Shown here in pieces: positions 38,747-48,600 of a stretch of 64,000 bases of DNA (its first letter is position 1; each line of letters starts with the position of its first letter). The stretch comes from an uncultured bacterium. Lineage in GTDB: Bacteria; Bacillota; Clostridia; Lachnospirales; Lachnospiraceae. The position numbers and the translations under genes were made by a program. The stretch lies in the NCBI GenBank assembly GCA_947381965.1, contig CANCXX010000020.1, positions 18,111-82,110 on the forward strand, in the 5' to 3' direction. The notes under the pieces are model-generated. The model ran no database searches and was not told the origin of the DNA. It was given only the letters and a program-made list of their open reading frames with translations.

Positions 38747-39082
38747 CTATGAACAATAAAGCCAAAGATACTTATTGTCCATACACGCTTCTTGCAAATA
38801 ATATTTTTTATTATGGTACTCTAACATTTCTGCTTCCCTGAATGAAGAAATAATACACTCAGGAATATAATTTTCATCTTCAAATTGGGAACTCTCATTA
38901 TTTACCATAATATGATTTATATGAATATCCGAACCTTCCAATCGCTGCCATATAGGATATTCATATGTATTGTTGCCTAAAACCAGCCCGATTTTCTTTG
39001 TTTCTTCAGGTATCATATCACACACCTCTTTATACTCATCATAAAGATAATTTCCAGCAAAATACCCGCGGAACCTGTCCAA
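38747..39082 (-). pseudogene. Inverted C-terminal relic of a membrane glycosyltransferase
   Basis: A 111-residue minus-strand frame starting DRFRGYFAGN and continuing with DMIPEETKKIGLVLGNNTYEYPIW and HINHIMVNNES. This looks like the soluble C-terminal tail of large PMT/GT39-like membrane transferases. No membrane part is present upstream on the minus strand; instead a truncated MBOAT gene begins on the + strand after 39142. Its opposite orientation to nearly all other genes here, and its position between an IS relic and a truncated gene, suggest it was moved by rearrangement. Confidence 0.5.
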
Positions 39083-39141
39083 TGAGCCGGTTTGCGAAAT
39101 CTGCCAGTGAAAATCTACTAATGGGAAACTGCCAGACCAAA

Positions 39142-40236
39142 AAAAAATATTTTAAAATTGTTTTTGTTTACGGCATTTTTTCCACAGCTGGTAACTGGTC
39201 CAATAAGCCGGTATAATCAGTTAAATTGTCTATTTGACAGGCATAAGTTTTCTTATTTAAATATTACACATGGTACTCAAAGGATTCTCTGGGGAGTTTT
39301 TAAGAAGCTTGTACTTTCTGAGAGAGTAGGCGTTATTGTAAATGGTATATGGTCAGATTTAGCGACATATGATGGACTTTATGTGTGGGTTGCACTACTT
39401 TTGTATCCAATTCAAATGTATTCGGATTTTTCAGGCTGTATGGATATTGTAATTGGTACGGCAGAATTATTTGATATTAAACTGGCAGAAAATTTTAATA
39501 ATCCTTTTTTCTCAAAGACAAGTCAGGAATTTTGGCAAAGATGGCATATTACATTAGGCACATGGGCGAAAGATTATATCTTATTTCCGATACTTAAGAG
39601 TAAAGTAATTATCAGACTGGGAAAAAAGCTAAAGAAAAAGTATGGAAAGAAAACTGGGAAATTTCTTTCAACAGCAGTTGGAATGATTGCATTGTGGATG
39701 GTTATGGGAATATGGCACGGTGCGCCTAAATATGTAATTGGTGTCAGTTTGTGGTATTGGATAGTTTTGATGTTAGGGGAACTGACAGAGCCTTTTTTTT
39801 CAGAGCTTGTTATAAAATTAAATTTTCATATCAAAAGTTTTAGCTGGAAACTTTTTCAGATGGTTCGAACGTATTTAATATATGCTGTTGGGGCAGTTTT
39901 TTTTCGTGCAGAGGGGATAAAAGCTGCAAATGTAATTTTAGGAAGAGCGTTTACGTCTTTTAAAAAGAAAATTGGAATCCATGGATTTTTTTTGATGAGT
40001 CAACATTAGATTTAGGGATAACATATCTGGATTTAAACATTATTATTTTTTCGATAGTATGTATGTTGCTTGTTGGCATTTTGCGTGAAAAGTATGGATA
40101 TGCAAGAAACTGGCTGGATCAGCAGACGATTGTATTTCGCTGGTTTATATGGCTGACATTGTTTTCTGTTACACTTATTTATGGAAGATATGGTAATGGA
40201 TATAATGCTGTAGAATTTATATATCAGGGATTTTAG
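39142..40236 (+). pseudogene. MBOAT-family O-acyltransferase, truncated and frame-shifted at T8
   Basis: The frame begins near 39142 with LFLFTAFFPQLVTGPISRY, an internal MBOAT (AlgI/DltB-type) motif, so the first ~150 residues are missing. The catalytic region FWQRWHITLGTWAKDY and the conserved MGIWHGAP histidine motif are intact. At a run of eight T (39986-39993) the frame shifts and stops at 40009. One more T would restore ...FFDESTLDLGITYLD and continue to 40236. Because the N-terminus is lost, restoring the frame would not rescue function. The partner SGNH-type gene follows at once. Confidence 0.75.
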
Positions 40237-40247
40237 AGGTTAGGATT

Positions 40248-41281
40248 ATGAAAAGACAGATATGCAGTTGGGATAAGATTAGTAAATTAATGGTTTTGGT
40301 TTTATTTTTGTTTTGCTGGGAAAGGTTTTTTCATCAATTACCTATGTTTTTAGAAATAGCAATAGAAACAGATTGCATGTTGTAGGCATACGGGAAGAAG
40401 AACCATTGGATATGATATATGTGGTAGGAAGTGCGGCATTTGTATATTGGGAGCCGTTAAAAGCGTGGAATGACTGCGGATTTAGTTCATATAACCTGGC
40501 TACAGATACAATACAGGCAGAAAGCATTAAGTATTATATTAAATATGCATTGGAACATCATAATCCCAGACTTTTTGTTGTTGGAGTACGGGCTTTTCAG
40601 TATTATGAAAAGGAAGTAGGGGGAGAAGCAGGAATACGGAATTCAAGCGATTCATTGGATTTAGGAATAGATAGAATTAATCTGGTTAATGAATATTTGA
40701 ATAATCGTATTATAGATGAAAATATTGATGAATTTTCATTGTATATTGATATAATGAGATATCATTCAAATTATTCTGCTTTGGAGAATCCGGAGAATTG
40801 GAGTTTAATAAATAATAAAGGAAGTTCTGTAAATAAAGGTTTTGAATGGATTAAGAGCTATCAGTATTTAAAAAAGCCAGAGGACTATATTTCAGAAAAA
40901 CGAGCAGAATTATTGGAAGAAAATATAAGTGTATTATATGATTTGCTTGATTTTTGTAAGGAAAAAAATTTAGATGTATTATTTGTCGTGTGTCCATATC
41001 AGATTGACAAAGAAGACTATGAGAAATATAATACAATAGCAGATGTTATTTCATCTTATGGATTTGGGTTTTTGAATGCAAATGATTATTATGAGAAGAT
41101 AGGAATTGACTTTTCTGTAGATTTTTATAACGGAGATCATGTAAACTGTTATGGGGCAGAAAAGTATACAGATTTTCTGGAGAATTATATTTTGGAAAAT
41201 TATGATATGCCTGACCATAGAGGAGAGGAAGTATATAACAGTTGGGACGAGTATTATAAATGTTTAAGGATGAGGAACTAG
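40248..41281 (+). pseudogene. SGNH/AlgJ-like acylation partner protein, N-terminal frameshift
   Basis: ATG 40248 starts a signal-anchor sequence (KISKLMVLVLFLF) that lies one base out of frame with the main 322-codon frame beginning at TTG 40313. One extra T in the TTTT run near 40311-40314 would join them. The main frame has MIYVVGSAAFVYWEPL (the Gly-x-Ser-like nucleophile region) and DHVNCYGAEKYTDFLE near the end, a D..H arrangement as in SGNH-type partners of MBOAT enzymes. The protein probably acted with the upstream MBOAT in O-acylating a surface polymer. With the MBOAT truncated, this gene is likely decaying. Confidence 0.55.
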
Positions 41282-41787
41282 AGGTAAAAGAAATAATTAA
41301 TGAAATGATAAAAAACGTTAAGGAAGGATATGAAATTGGAAAGGCAATATCACATACAACAAATTTTATAGAATGGTCGGAGCTTGTCAGCGATTCCCGA
41401 TTTACAATATTTGCAGTCGGAAGTGAAGGATTACCAACATTGATGTCTTTAGTTGAAAGGGAGGCATTTGCTAAAATGGGTTTGGATGAAATACAGAATG
41501 AAAAATCCTATATTAAAGTGATACAGGCAGGAAGTGTTTTATATACAAATAGCGGTGAGGAAGAGAAAAAGTATGAAGGGATTGCAGGTACAGAACAAGG
41601 TGAAATTAGCTCAAACTTTATAATAGAGAATTCAAATGAGGAATTATCTATTAAAATTGATGGTGAGGAATTTAGCAGACAGGATGAGGGGATCAATGTT
41701 GTTATCTATGAAAATGATTATCATTATGTTGTTGATTCAGTAACATTGAAATGTGATGAGGTGGGAAAGATACAAATAATTAGATGA
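41260..41787 (+). CDS. Hypothetical protein with FAM3/ILEI-like C-terminal pattern
   Basis: 175 residues, soluble, acidic, no signal peptide. I do not recognise a named family. The C-terminal part reads EGINVVIYENDYHYVVDSV, a pattern like the GxNxVVxDxxxxxxxxDSVxFD core of ILEI/FAM3-type and related carbohydrate-locus domains. The N-terminal third is helical. It overlaps the 3' end of the SGNH-type gene by 22 bases in another frame, so it was probably coupled to it. The start at ATG 41260 lacks a clear ribosome site. Confidence 0.6.
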   Translation: MFKDEELEVKEIINEMIKNVKEGYEIGKAISHTTNFIEWSELVSDSRFTIFAVGSEGLPTLMSLVEREAFAKMGLDEIQNEKSYIKVIQAGSVLYTNSGEEEKKYEGIAGTEQGEISSNFIIENSNEELSIKIDGEEFSRQDEGINVVIYENDYHYVVDSVTLKCDEVGKIQIIR

Positions 41788-41806
41788 AAAGAGATGATAA
41801 CAAATT

Positions 41807-42379
41807 ATGAAACTACGAAGACTAAAGGAAAAAGATGCAACTGGTATGCTGGAATGGATGCACGACCCTGAATTTCAAAAAAATTTTCAGATTGATATGA
41901 TAAATAGAAGAATGGAAGATATAATAGAATTTATTAATCAATCACAGACTGATAGGATAGAGGGACAAAGTATACATTATGCAATTGTTGACGAAGAAGA
42001 TGAGTATTTGGGGACGATAAGCTTAAAGGATATAGATTTATTGGCACGTAAGGCAGAATATGCAATCAGCCTTAGGAAAATGGCGCAGGGAAAAGGAATA
42101 GCAACAGAGGCCACAAGGGAATTACTAAGAATTGCCTTTGATAAATTAGGTTTGGAAAGAGTATATTTGAATGTGCTGTCAGAAAACATAAATGCGATTC
42201 GTCTGTATGAGAAGTGTGGATTTGTATATGAAGGAGCATTTCGGAATCATTTATTTTTGAAGGGAGAGTATAGAACATTGAAATGGTATAGTATTTTAAA
42301 AAATGAGTATATGATGCAATTTGGGGGGGGGTATAAATCTAATTTATACAAAGACACTTCCAATAGTATCATATTATAA
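41807..42379 (+). CDS. GNAT-family N-acetyltransferase with G9 tract in its tail
   Basis: 190 residues, RimJ/RimL-type GNAT. The acetyl-CoA motif A is visible in AISLRKMAQGKGIATEATR, followed by NVLSENINAIRLYEKCGF (motif B). It may acylate an amino sugar, like PseH in nonulosonate pathways, or a protein. After the catalytic core a run of nine G (42323-42331) sits in the last 25 codons. With nine G the tail is GGGYKSNLYKDTSNSIIL; with ten G it ends two codons later; with eight G it continues to a different end directly before the next start codon. Slippage would therefore change only the C-terminus or the coupling to the next gene. Confidence 0.8.
   Translation: MKLRRLKEKDATGMLEWMHDPEFQKNFQIDMINRRMEDIIEFINQSQTDRIEGQSIHYAIVDEEDEYLGTISLKDIDLLARKAEYAISLRKMAQGKGIATEATRELLRIAFDKLGLERVYLNVLSENINAIRLYEKCGFVYEGAFRNHLFLKGEYRTLKWYSILKNEYMMQFGGGYKSNLYKDTSNSIIL
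42323..42331 (+). repeat. G9 homopolymer in the GNAT tail
   Basis: Nine G preceded by ATTT and followed by TATAAA. The three possible frames give tails of different length. The eight-G frame ends with TAG at 42406-42408, immediately before the ATG of the hexapeptide-MaoC gene. Confidence 0.75.
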
Positions 42380-42408
42380 AATTTGGTTTGATGTGGAGGT
42401 GGCTTAGC

Positions 42409-43230
42409 ATGAGAGAAATATCTGAAAATGCAAAGATATATGAAGGAACAATCATAGAAGAAGATGCCTTTATCAGTGTACTGGTTGCAACAACAAATGA
42501 CAATACAATGGGGCGTGAAGAATATAATGAAGGCCATGTTGGAGGGCCTCATATTAAGAAAAATACAACGATTGGTGCGGCGGCGAATATGCTGCCTAAT
42601 ACAGTAATAGGTGAAAATTGTATTGTTGGAGCCGGGGCGGTAGTTACGAAGGACGTGCCAGATCACAAAGTAGTTATGGGAGTTCCGGCGAAAGCGATAA
42701 GGGATGTAGACCATATAGAAGAAAGCAGTGTTGTCACCCATTCTTTAGCGTGTGGTCAATATTATGTTGGGCAGAAAGGAAAGTTTTCAAAAACCATTTC
42801 AGAGGCAGACGTGTATGGATTTGCTGGGATATGTGGTGACTTTAATCCTGTCCATATCAATGAGCAGGAGGCGGGAAAATCCAGTTTTGGGAAAAGGATA
42901 GCTCACGGTATGTTAGGCAGTTCTTTAATTTCTGCTGTTTTGGGGATGACTCTTCCAGGTCCAGGAACAATTTATATTTCCCGGAACTTGCAGTTTAAGG
43001 CTCCAATATTTATTGGCGATACGATAGAAGCACAAGTATCAATTACAGAACTTATGGATAAAGGAAAAGCAAAACTGAATACTCAGGTAAAAAAACAGAA
43101 GGGTATGCTGGTGATTGCTGGGGAAGCAGTTGTAAGATTACCAGGGGGTATATGCAAAATTAATATGCTAAAGCTAGCTCCAAGATCATATATGATAACT
43201 GACAAATTTTATGACAGAAGGGCGGCTTAA
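42409..43230 (+). CDS. Hexapeptide acyltransferase fused to MaoC-type hydratase
   Basis: 273 residues with two domains. Residues 1-100 are a short left-handed beta-helix acyltransferase ending in the conserved IGENCIVGAGAVVTKDVP and GVPAKAIR. Residues 110-255 are a MaoC-type hotdog domain with the (R)-specific hydratase motif GDFNPVHIN (Asp144, His149) and AHGML. The hydratase would convert a 2-enoyl-CoA or -ACP to the (R)-3-hydroxyacyl form, and the acyltransferase could place it on an amino sugar. The beta-helix part is shorter than usual in such enzymes. ATG 42409 follows TGGAGGTGG. It sits between a GNAT and a FemAB-like gene. Confidence 0.8.
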   Translation: MREISENAKIYEGTIIEEDAFISVLVATTNDNTMGREEYNEGHVGGPHIKKNTTIGAAANMLPNTVIGENCIVGAGAVVTKDVPDHKVVMGVPAKAIRDVDHIEESSVVTHSLACGQYYVGQKGKFSKTISEADVYGFAGICGDFNPVHINEQEAGKSSFGKRIAHGMLGSSLISAVLGMTLPGPGTIYISRNLQFKAPIFIGDTIEAQVSITELMDKGKAKLNTQVKKQKGMLVIAGEAVVRLPGGICKINMLKLAPRSYMITDKFYDRRAA

Positions 43231-43232
43231 GA

Positions 43233-44222
43233 ATGGGGAATATTACACTAAAAGAATATGATAAATCCTATGAAGCAGCATGGGATAGATTTGTACTGGC
43301 GGAAAGTATAAATGGCACATTTCTGCAAACAAGAAATTTTCTGAATTATCATCCAGGAGGTCGATTCGAGGATAATTCGCTGATGTTTATGAAGGGAAAC
43401 AATATAATTGCAGTGATTCCGGCCAACATTGTCAGAAATGGAGGCAAAAAAAAGCTTATTTCTCATATGGGAAGTACTTTTGGAGGTATCGTATTAGGAA
43501 GGTCTTACAAAAAAATTGATGAGACAGATGCAGTTTTAAGCGAATTAGATGATTATTTGACAAGTAATAGATTTGCACAAATATCACTGAAGATGACAAG
43601 CAGATTGTACACGGAAATGGAGTCGGAGCTTTTAGATTATCTTTTATTTTTGCATAATTTTAAGTCTGCTTGTGAAATTGGATATGCAGTGGATTTCTTT
43701 CATTACAATCCGGATATTTCCTCTAACTTTAATGCCTCCAGAAGGCGGGGATATAAAAATTCGTTAAAAAAAGAGCTGAGGTATAAATTGCTTGTTACAG
43801 ATAGTGAAGTGGCCCAATTTTATGCTGTATTAGTAGATAATATGAAAAAATTTAGGACCCAGCCATTGCATACGTTAGAGGAATTGCTTGAGTTTAAAAA
43901 TTTTAGGTTAAAACAAAATGTCTCATTTTATGGAGTTTATTTTGAAGATACAATAATTGCAGGTAGTATGGTATTTCTTTTTGGAAAGAAAGTGTTTCAT
44001 ACTCAATATTTGGCTACAAATCAAGACAAGCTTTCGCTATATCCAAGCGAGTTTCTATATATGAAATTAATAGAAACCGCGAAAGAGCAGGAATTTGAAA
44101 AAATATCCTTTGGCACATCAACTTTGGAACATGGAAAAATATTAAACAAATCCTTAGCACAATTTAAGGAAGGATTTGGAACTTTTGAATATGTAAATAG
44201 AACTTATACAAAAATATTGTGA
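43233..44222 (+). CDS. GNAT/FemAB-like acetyltransferase (Acetyltransf_6 type)
   Basis: 329 residues with the two-lobed FemAB/GNAT arrangement: N-terminal lobe with NGTFLQTRNFLNYHP, an internal basic helix RRRGYKNSLKKELRY, then VSFYGVYFEDTIIAGSMVF and QYLATNQDKLSLYPSEFLY typical of this group. Such proteins transfer acyl or aminoacyl groups to cell-wall or glycan amines. It starts three bases after the MaoC fusion stop, so the two are probably translated together. Confidence 0.75.
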   Translation: MGNITLKEYDKSYEAAWDRFVLAESINGTFLQTRNFLNYHPGGRFEDNSLMFMKGNNIIAVIPANIVRNGGKKKLISHMGSTFGGIVLGRSYKKIDETDAVLSELDDYLTSNRFAQISLKMTSRLYTEMESELLDYLLFLHNFKSACEIGYAVDFFHYNPDISSNFNASRRRGYKNSLKKELRYKLLVTDSEVAQFYAVLVDNMKKFRTQPLHTLEELLEFKNFRLKQNVSFYGVYFEDTIIAGSMVFLFGKKVFHTQYLATNQDKLSLYPSEFLYMKLIETAKEQEFEKISFGTSTLEHGKILNKSLAQFKEGFGTFEYVNRTYTKIL

Positions 44223-44235
44223 GAGAGGATAGAAT

Positions 44236-44754
44236 ATGAAAAAAAAATTGCTAAATAAGTTTGATGAAGGACTATATATTTTTCTTCAGAAAAATATAAA
44301 TATTATGCCTATGAGGCTGGTAAAACTTATAGCATTCTTTTACACGGACGCAAGGGTAAGGAAGGCATATCTTAGAAAACTTGGTGTAAAGATGGGGAGG
44401 CATACATACGGAAATTTAGGATTTCGTATTGTGTCAGATGATTATAGGACAAGAGTAATTATAGGAGATAATGTTTCCATAGCTCCAAATGTGGTGATGA
44501 TTGCCTGTTCTAGTGCGAATAATGGGAAGAAGATTAATCTGATACCATATGTAAAGGAGCATTTATGTAAAGAAGGCAGAATTATCATTGCAAATGATGT
44601 ATGGATAGGTGCAAATGTTACGATATTGCCAGGGGTACATGTAGGTGAATGTGCAGTTATAGGAGCTGGAAGTGTGGTAACAAAAGATGTGGAGCCATAT
44701 ACAATTGTAGCAGGGAATCCGGCCAAAGTATTACGATGGATGGAAGAAAAGTAA
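44236..44754 (+). CDS. Hexapeptide-repeat O-/N-acyltransferase
   Basis: 172 residues, left-handed beta-helix family (maltose/galactoside acetyltransferase-like). The hexapeptide repeats begin near KMGRHTYGNLGF and end with GECAVIGAGSVVTKDVEPY and AGNPAKVLRWM. The catalytic histidine region is not distinctive in my reading. The N-terminal 40 residues are helical and may hold a membrane-associated segment. It follows the FemAB-like gene by 13 bases. It probably acetylates a sugar of the surface polymer. Confidence 0.82.
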   Translation: MKKKLLNKFDEGLYIFLQKNINIMPMRLVKLIAFFYTDARVRKAYLRKLGVKMGRHTYGNLGFRIVSDDYRTRVIIGDNVSIAPNVVMIACSSANNGKKINLIPYVKEHLCKEGRIIIANDVWIGANVTILPGVHVGECAVIGAGSVVTKDVEPYTIVAGNPAKVLRWMEEK

Positions 44755-44758
44755 GTGG

Positions 44759-45238
44759 ATGGAAATGAACAGAATTTGGAGCCTGATTGAACATATTATA
44801 CGCTTTATATTATGTGAGATATTGCGTTTTAAATTAAGTGATACAGCATTAAAAAAGTTAAGTCAGTTTGTTAAATTTGGAGTTGTTGGTTTAGTCAATA
44901 ATTTAATTTTTTATGTGGTATATATCATTTTAGTATTCTTTTCCGTTCATTATTTAATTTCAAGCTTTAGTGGATTTTTTGTCAGTGTTATAAATGCGTA
45001 CTATTGGAATGATAAGTATGTATTTAGAGCAGAAGATAGACAGGAGCAGGAGTGGTGGAAAGGCTTTTTGAAAACATTTTTGTCTTATGCAGGAACTGGT
45101 CTTGTTCTTAATAACATTTTGCTGGTTTTATGGGTGGATATTATTGGGATGAGTGAAATATTGGGCCCAATGCTGAACTTACTGATTACAATTCCATTGA
45201 ATTATATATTAAATAAGTACTGGGCATTTAAGATTTAA
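44759..45238 (+). CDS. GtrA-family flippase
   Basis: 159 residues, four hydrophobic helices (about residues 35-55, 64-84, 100-122, 130-150). The pattern FVKFGVVGLVNNLIFYVVY and YYWNDKYVF is typical of GtrA (PF04138), which flips polyprenyl-phosphate-linked sugars. ATG 44759 or 44765. It closes the 41.8-45.2 kb acyltransferase operon and may cooperate with GtrB (10083) and the GtrII-like protein (35457). Confidence 0.82.
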   Translation: MEMNRIWSLIEHIIRFILCEILRFKLSDTALKKLSQFVKFGVVGLVNNLIFYVVYIILVFFSVHYLISSFSGFFVSVINAYYWNDKYVFRAEDRQEQEWWKGFLKTFLSYAGTGLVLNNILLVLWVDIIGMSEILGPMLNLLITIPLNYILNKYWAFKI

Positions 45239-45317
45239 CCAGAAATCAGTAATTTTCGCAAAAGTCATGGGCACGCTTGGTATATATATCACGAACTATA
45301 AGTATATTGTTAATAAA

Positions 45318-45362
45318 GGTAAAAATATGTAGGATTATAAAAAACATATTTTTATCTTTTTT
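45318..45362 (+). terminator. Rho-independent terminator
   Basis: GGTAAAAATATGT (from 45318) pairs with ACATATTTTTATC (45344-45356), followed by a T run. It lies about 80 bases after the GtrA stop. A near copy ends the 2081-residue gene. Confidence 0.7.
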
Positions 45363-45437
45363 ATTTACAACTTAAAACAATTGTGTATCTATAAGAGGAA
45401 ATTTCTTAATAATTAGACTATTCGATACCATATTTTC

Positions 45438-45446
45438 TGCTATAAT
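45438..45446 (+). promoter_or_regulatory. Extended -10 promoter of the giant repeat gene
   Basis: TGCTATAAT matches the extended -10 consensus (TGnTATAAT). No good -35 is visible, which is tolerated with an extended -10. The near-palindrome AGGAAATTTCTTAAT lies 30-45 bases upstream and could be an operator. The gene begins about 180 bases downstream, leaving a long leader. Confidence 0.55.
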
Positions 45447-45623
45447 GAGAAAGCAAAATCTGGATGAACCGTATATCACTATTTAAAAACAGGAAATGTC
45501 TGCCTTTCCGATTCCGTCCAGCAATACCAAAACATATTAAAAGATAGAGGGACAGGTATCAGCAGAAACATAAAGTTAAGGATATGAAACACCAGATAAA
45601 ACCTGCGGCATATAGGGGACAAA

Positions 45624-48600
45624 ATGAAAGAGTGGATAAAACAAAAACTGCATAATTTGATTTCGAAAGCAAAAGGAGCAATAGACAGAGGAAAAAAAGA
45701 CGTTACAACCAATATAATTTCAACGCTTCCTGATTTTGTAGCAATGCTGGTTGTTATAGCCATTCGTCCGGCAATTGCCGGATACCAGGGAACGGAGTTC
45801 TTATATTACTGTGCGCTTTTTTCTGCTGTGGTATTAGGGGCTTTTCTCCTTTTACAGGTTATTTGTGGTATTGGGTATGGGCGAATAGAAAGATTATGGA
45901 AGAGGTTAAGACTTGATGTTTGTAAAGTGCGTTCCCTGCAAAAGAAAGCCTTTCTTTTTTTTCTTATACCCTTTGGAGCAGGTCTTTTGATTTTTGTAAT
46001 TTGCTCCAAGTATTGCAAAACGGAATGCTATGTTTCTGTGGCTGAAGTTTTTGGACTACCGGAAGGGGTTGGAGAGCCTTTAAAGGAAAATGAAGCGGAG
46101 CTTCTTGCAGGTTATTGGAAAATAAAAAATTACCCATTTGCGCACAAAATGACGTTGACATATGAAACCAATTACAGTCAGATGGATTTGATACAGCAGC
46201 ATTCAACTTTATACAATATGATGTTCTTTAAGCCGCCTGTGCGTGTGGAGTATTCTTATGGGAAAGACCGGGATAACGATAAATACCGTGCCTATGGGCA
46301 GGAGTATTATTTAAATATGTATGACAGACATTTTAAGATCCCTTTGGAAATTTCCTATTACAGCAGCAGTGACAAGCTGCTTTTGCAGATGGAAAGAAAT
46401 GATAATGGACAATTTGATATTATTGCATATTCCAGGGAGGATATGCCGCAGCTGTTAAACTCCACCTTGTTTCAGCTCCCCAAAGGGGAAACAATGGAGA
46501 GAACCACAGTATCCGGTATAGAAGTTACCTATCATTCAGATGGATTTCCCCAATCACGAAGGCTTATTCCTCATATTTATAACCAGTATGGTGTGAACGG
46601 GGAGAAGTATGTTTATGATGAAAATGGGAAATTGACGGGCCTGTATTATCTGGATGCAAACGGAGCGCCTGTATGCAATAAGCTGGGGGTTATGATGACA
46701 GCTTTTCAATACAGGGAAAACGGAAATCTGCAAAGTATTCGTTATTATGGCGATGAGAAGGGAGAAAAGAAGACAGAAGGATTTCACGGTGTGTTTTGTG
46801 AAAGGTTTATTTATGATGATGATGGAAATCTTACAGAACGGAGACAGTTGGACAGAGATGAAAACTGGTGTTACGACGATAATGAAGTGTACACATATCG
46901 TTATTTTTATGAAGCGGGGGCGTTGAAAGGAGAAGAATATCTTGGCTTTAGCGGGGAAAGAATCTGGGTGGATAATTTCCGGTGCCAGGCGGCTGGCTTT
47001 CTTGAAAAGAAGACAGCAAAGGGAAATGTAGTCGAAATTTCTTTTGACTCTGTTGGAGAAAATGGCGGCAATGGGGTTTCTTTCAGACTGCCTTATAGTC
47101 AGGCCCGTACAACTGGCGCTGACCGCTCTGGGTGGGATAGCGGTCAGCAGGCAATTACGGTGTCCACTCTGTTTGCAGGAACAGGAAGCGGAACAGAGGA
47201 GAGGAATGGGGGCAGGGAAAAGAAAGACAGGACAGATTTTGGACGGAATTATGCTTATATTCAATATACACTGGATGGAGAAAATAGAGTGTTTAAGGAG
47301 ACTTATTTAGATAGAAAAAGAAATCTGGTGATAAATGAAAAAGGATATGCGATAAAAAGTTTGGAATATGACGCCCAAAAACGTATAAAAGAAGAAAAAT
47401 TTTTTAATGAGACGGGCAGTCCATGTCTTATAAATGAGGGATATGCCCGAATCAGAAAAAAATATTATCAAAATGGAAACATTAAAAGTATAGAATATCT
47501 GGATGAGAAAGAGTGTTGTACCATGAACAGGGAGCTGGGGTATGCGTATATTGGGTATTCTTATGCAGACGAGAACGGATTTGAAAGCATTACAGAATCT
47601 TATTATAACATGGACAAAAAGCCTTTCCGACTGTTTGATTATGGATATGCGGCAAAAAGGAGAGTTTATGATGAAAGCGGGCGCCTTATCCGGGAGGCTT
47701 ATCTGGATGAAAGCGGGCGTCCTGTTTGCCGGACAGATTATAAAGTGGCTGAGATTAATTACGCATATGCCGATGATGGAAACAGGATACGGGAGTGGTA
47801 TAAAGATGCCCAGGGGCAGCAGGCGAACCGACTGGATAAGGGGTATGCGGCCATATACTGGAAATATAAAGATGGCCTTATGGTGGAAAAAAGCTATCAA
47901 GGACTGCGAAATCATATTATGAGAGCTGTTCATGACAAGGAGACTGGTGTGTCAGCTACAAAATACGCTTATATAAATGGAAAAAAACAGGAGGAACGGT
48001 ATTTTGACGGGAATGGGAACCCTGTTATGCGGCAGGATACCGGCTGTGTAATGCAGCGGTATGAATATAATGATGCAGGGCAGCTTAGCGCCCGCTATTC
48101 TTATGATGTAAATGATGAGCTGATTTTGAGGAAAGATACGGGATTTGCAATAATCAGATTTCAATATGACGATCACGGCAGAGAGCTTTCACAAATGTAT
48201 TATGGAGAAGACGGGCGGCCGGTTATCAGCACCAAATACCATTGCGCCGGTTTTGCGTATGGGTATGATGAGAGCGGGAATCGGGCGGATATTCAGTATG
48301 TAAATCCGGATGGAAGACTGATGGTCAGAAGTGATCTGGGGTATGCCCGCACTCACAGGGTTTTTGATGGTTTTGGGAATATAACGGAAGAATATTTTTA
48401 TGACACAGACGGTAGTCCGGCTGTGTGGGAGGAAGGCGGATATTCATCAGCCAAAAGTCTGTACGTGAATGGAGAGTGGATGCGGTCCAGTTATTATGAC
48501 CAGCAGGGAAACCCTGTCATAAGGAGAGATACCGGTTATGCCGTAATAGAAAATGAGTATGATGGATATGGGCAGAGATCTAAAGAAATATATTTTGGCA

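Larger units (their letters stand above)
45239..45623 (+). other. Intergenic region with terminator and promoter
   Basis: 385 bases without a gene. It holds a terminator-like hairpin at 45318-45362, a near-palindrome AGGAAATTTCTTAAT near 45396-45410, and an extended -10 promoter at 45438-45446. The segment from about 45285 to 45446 resembles the one at 52005-52171 in order and sequence. Two very short frames (27 and 23 codons) lie after the promoter but have no convincing support. Confidence 0.7.
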
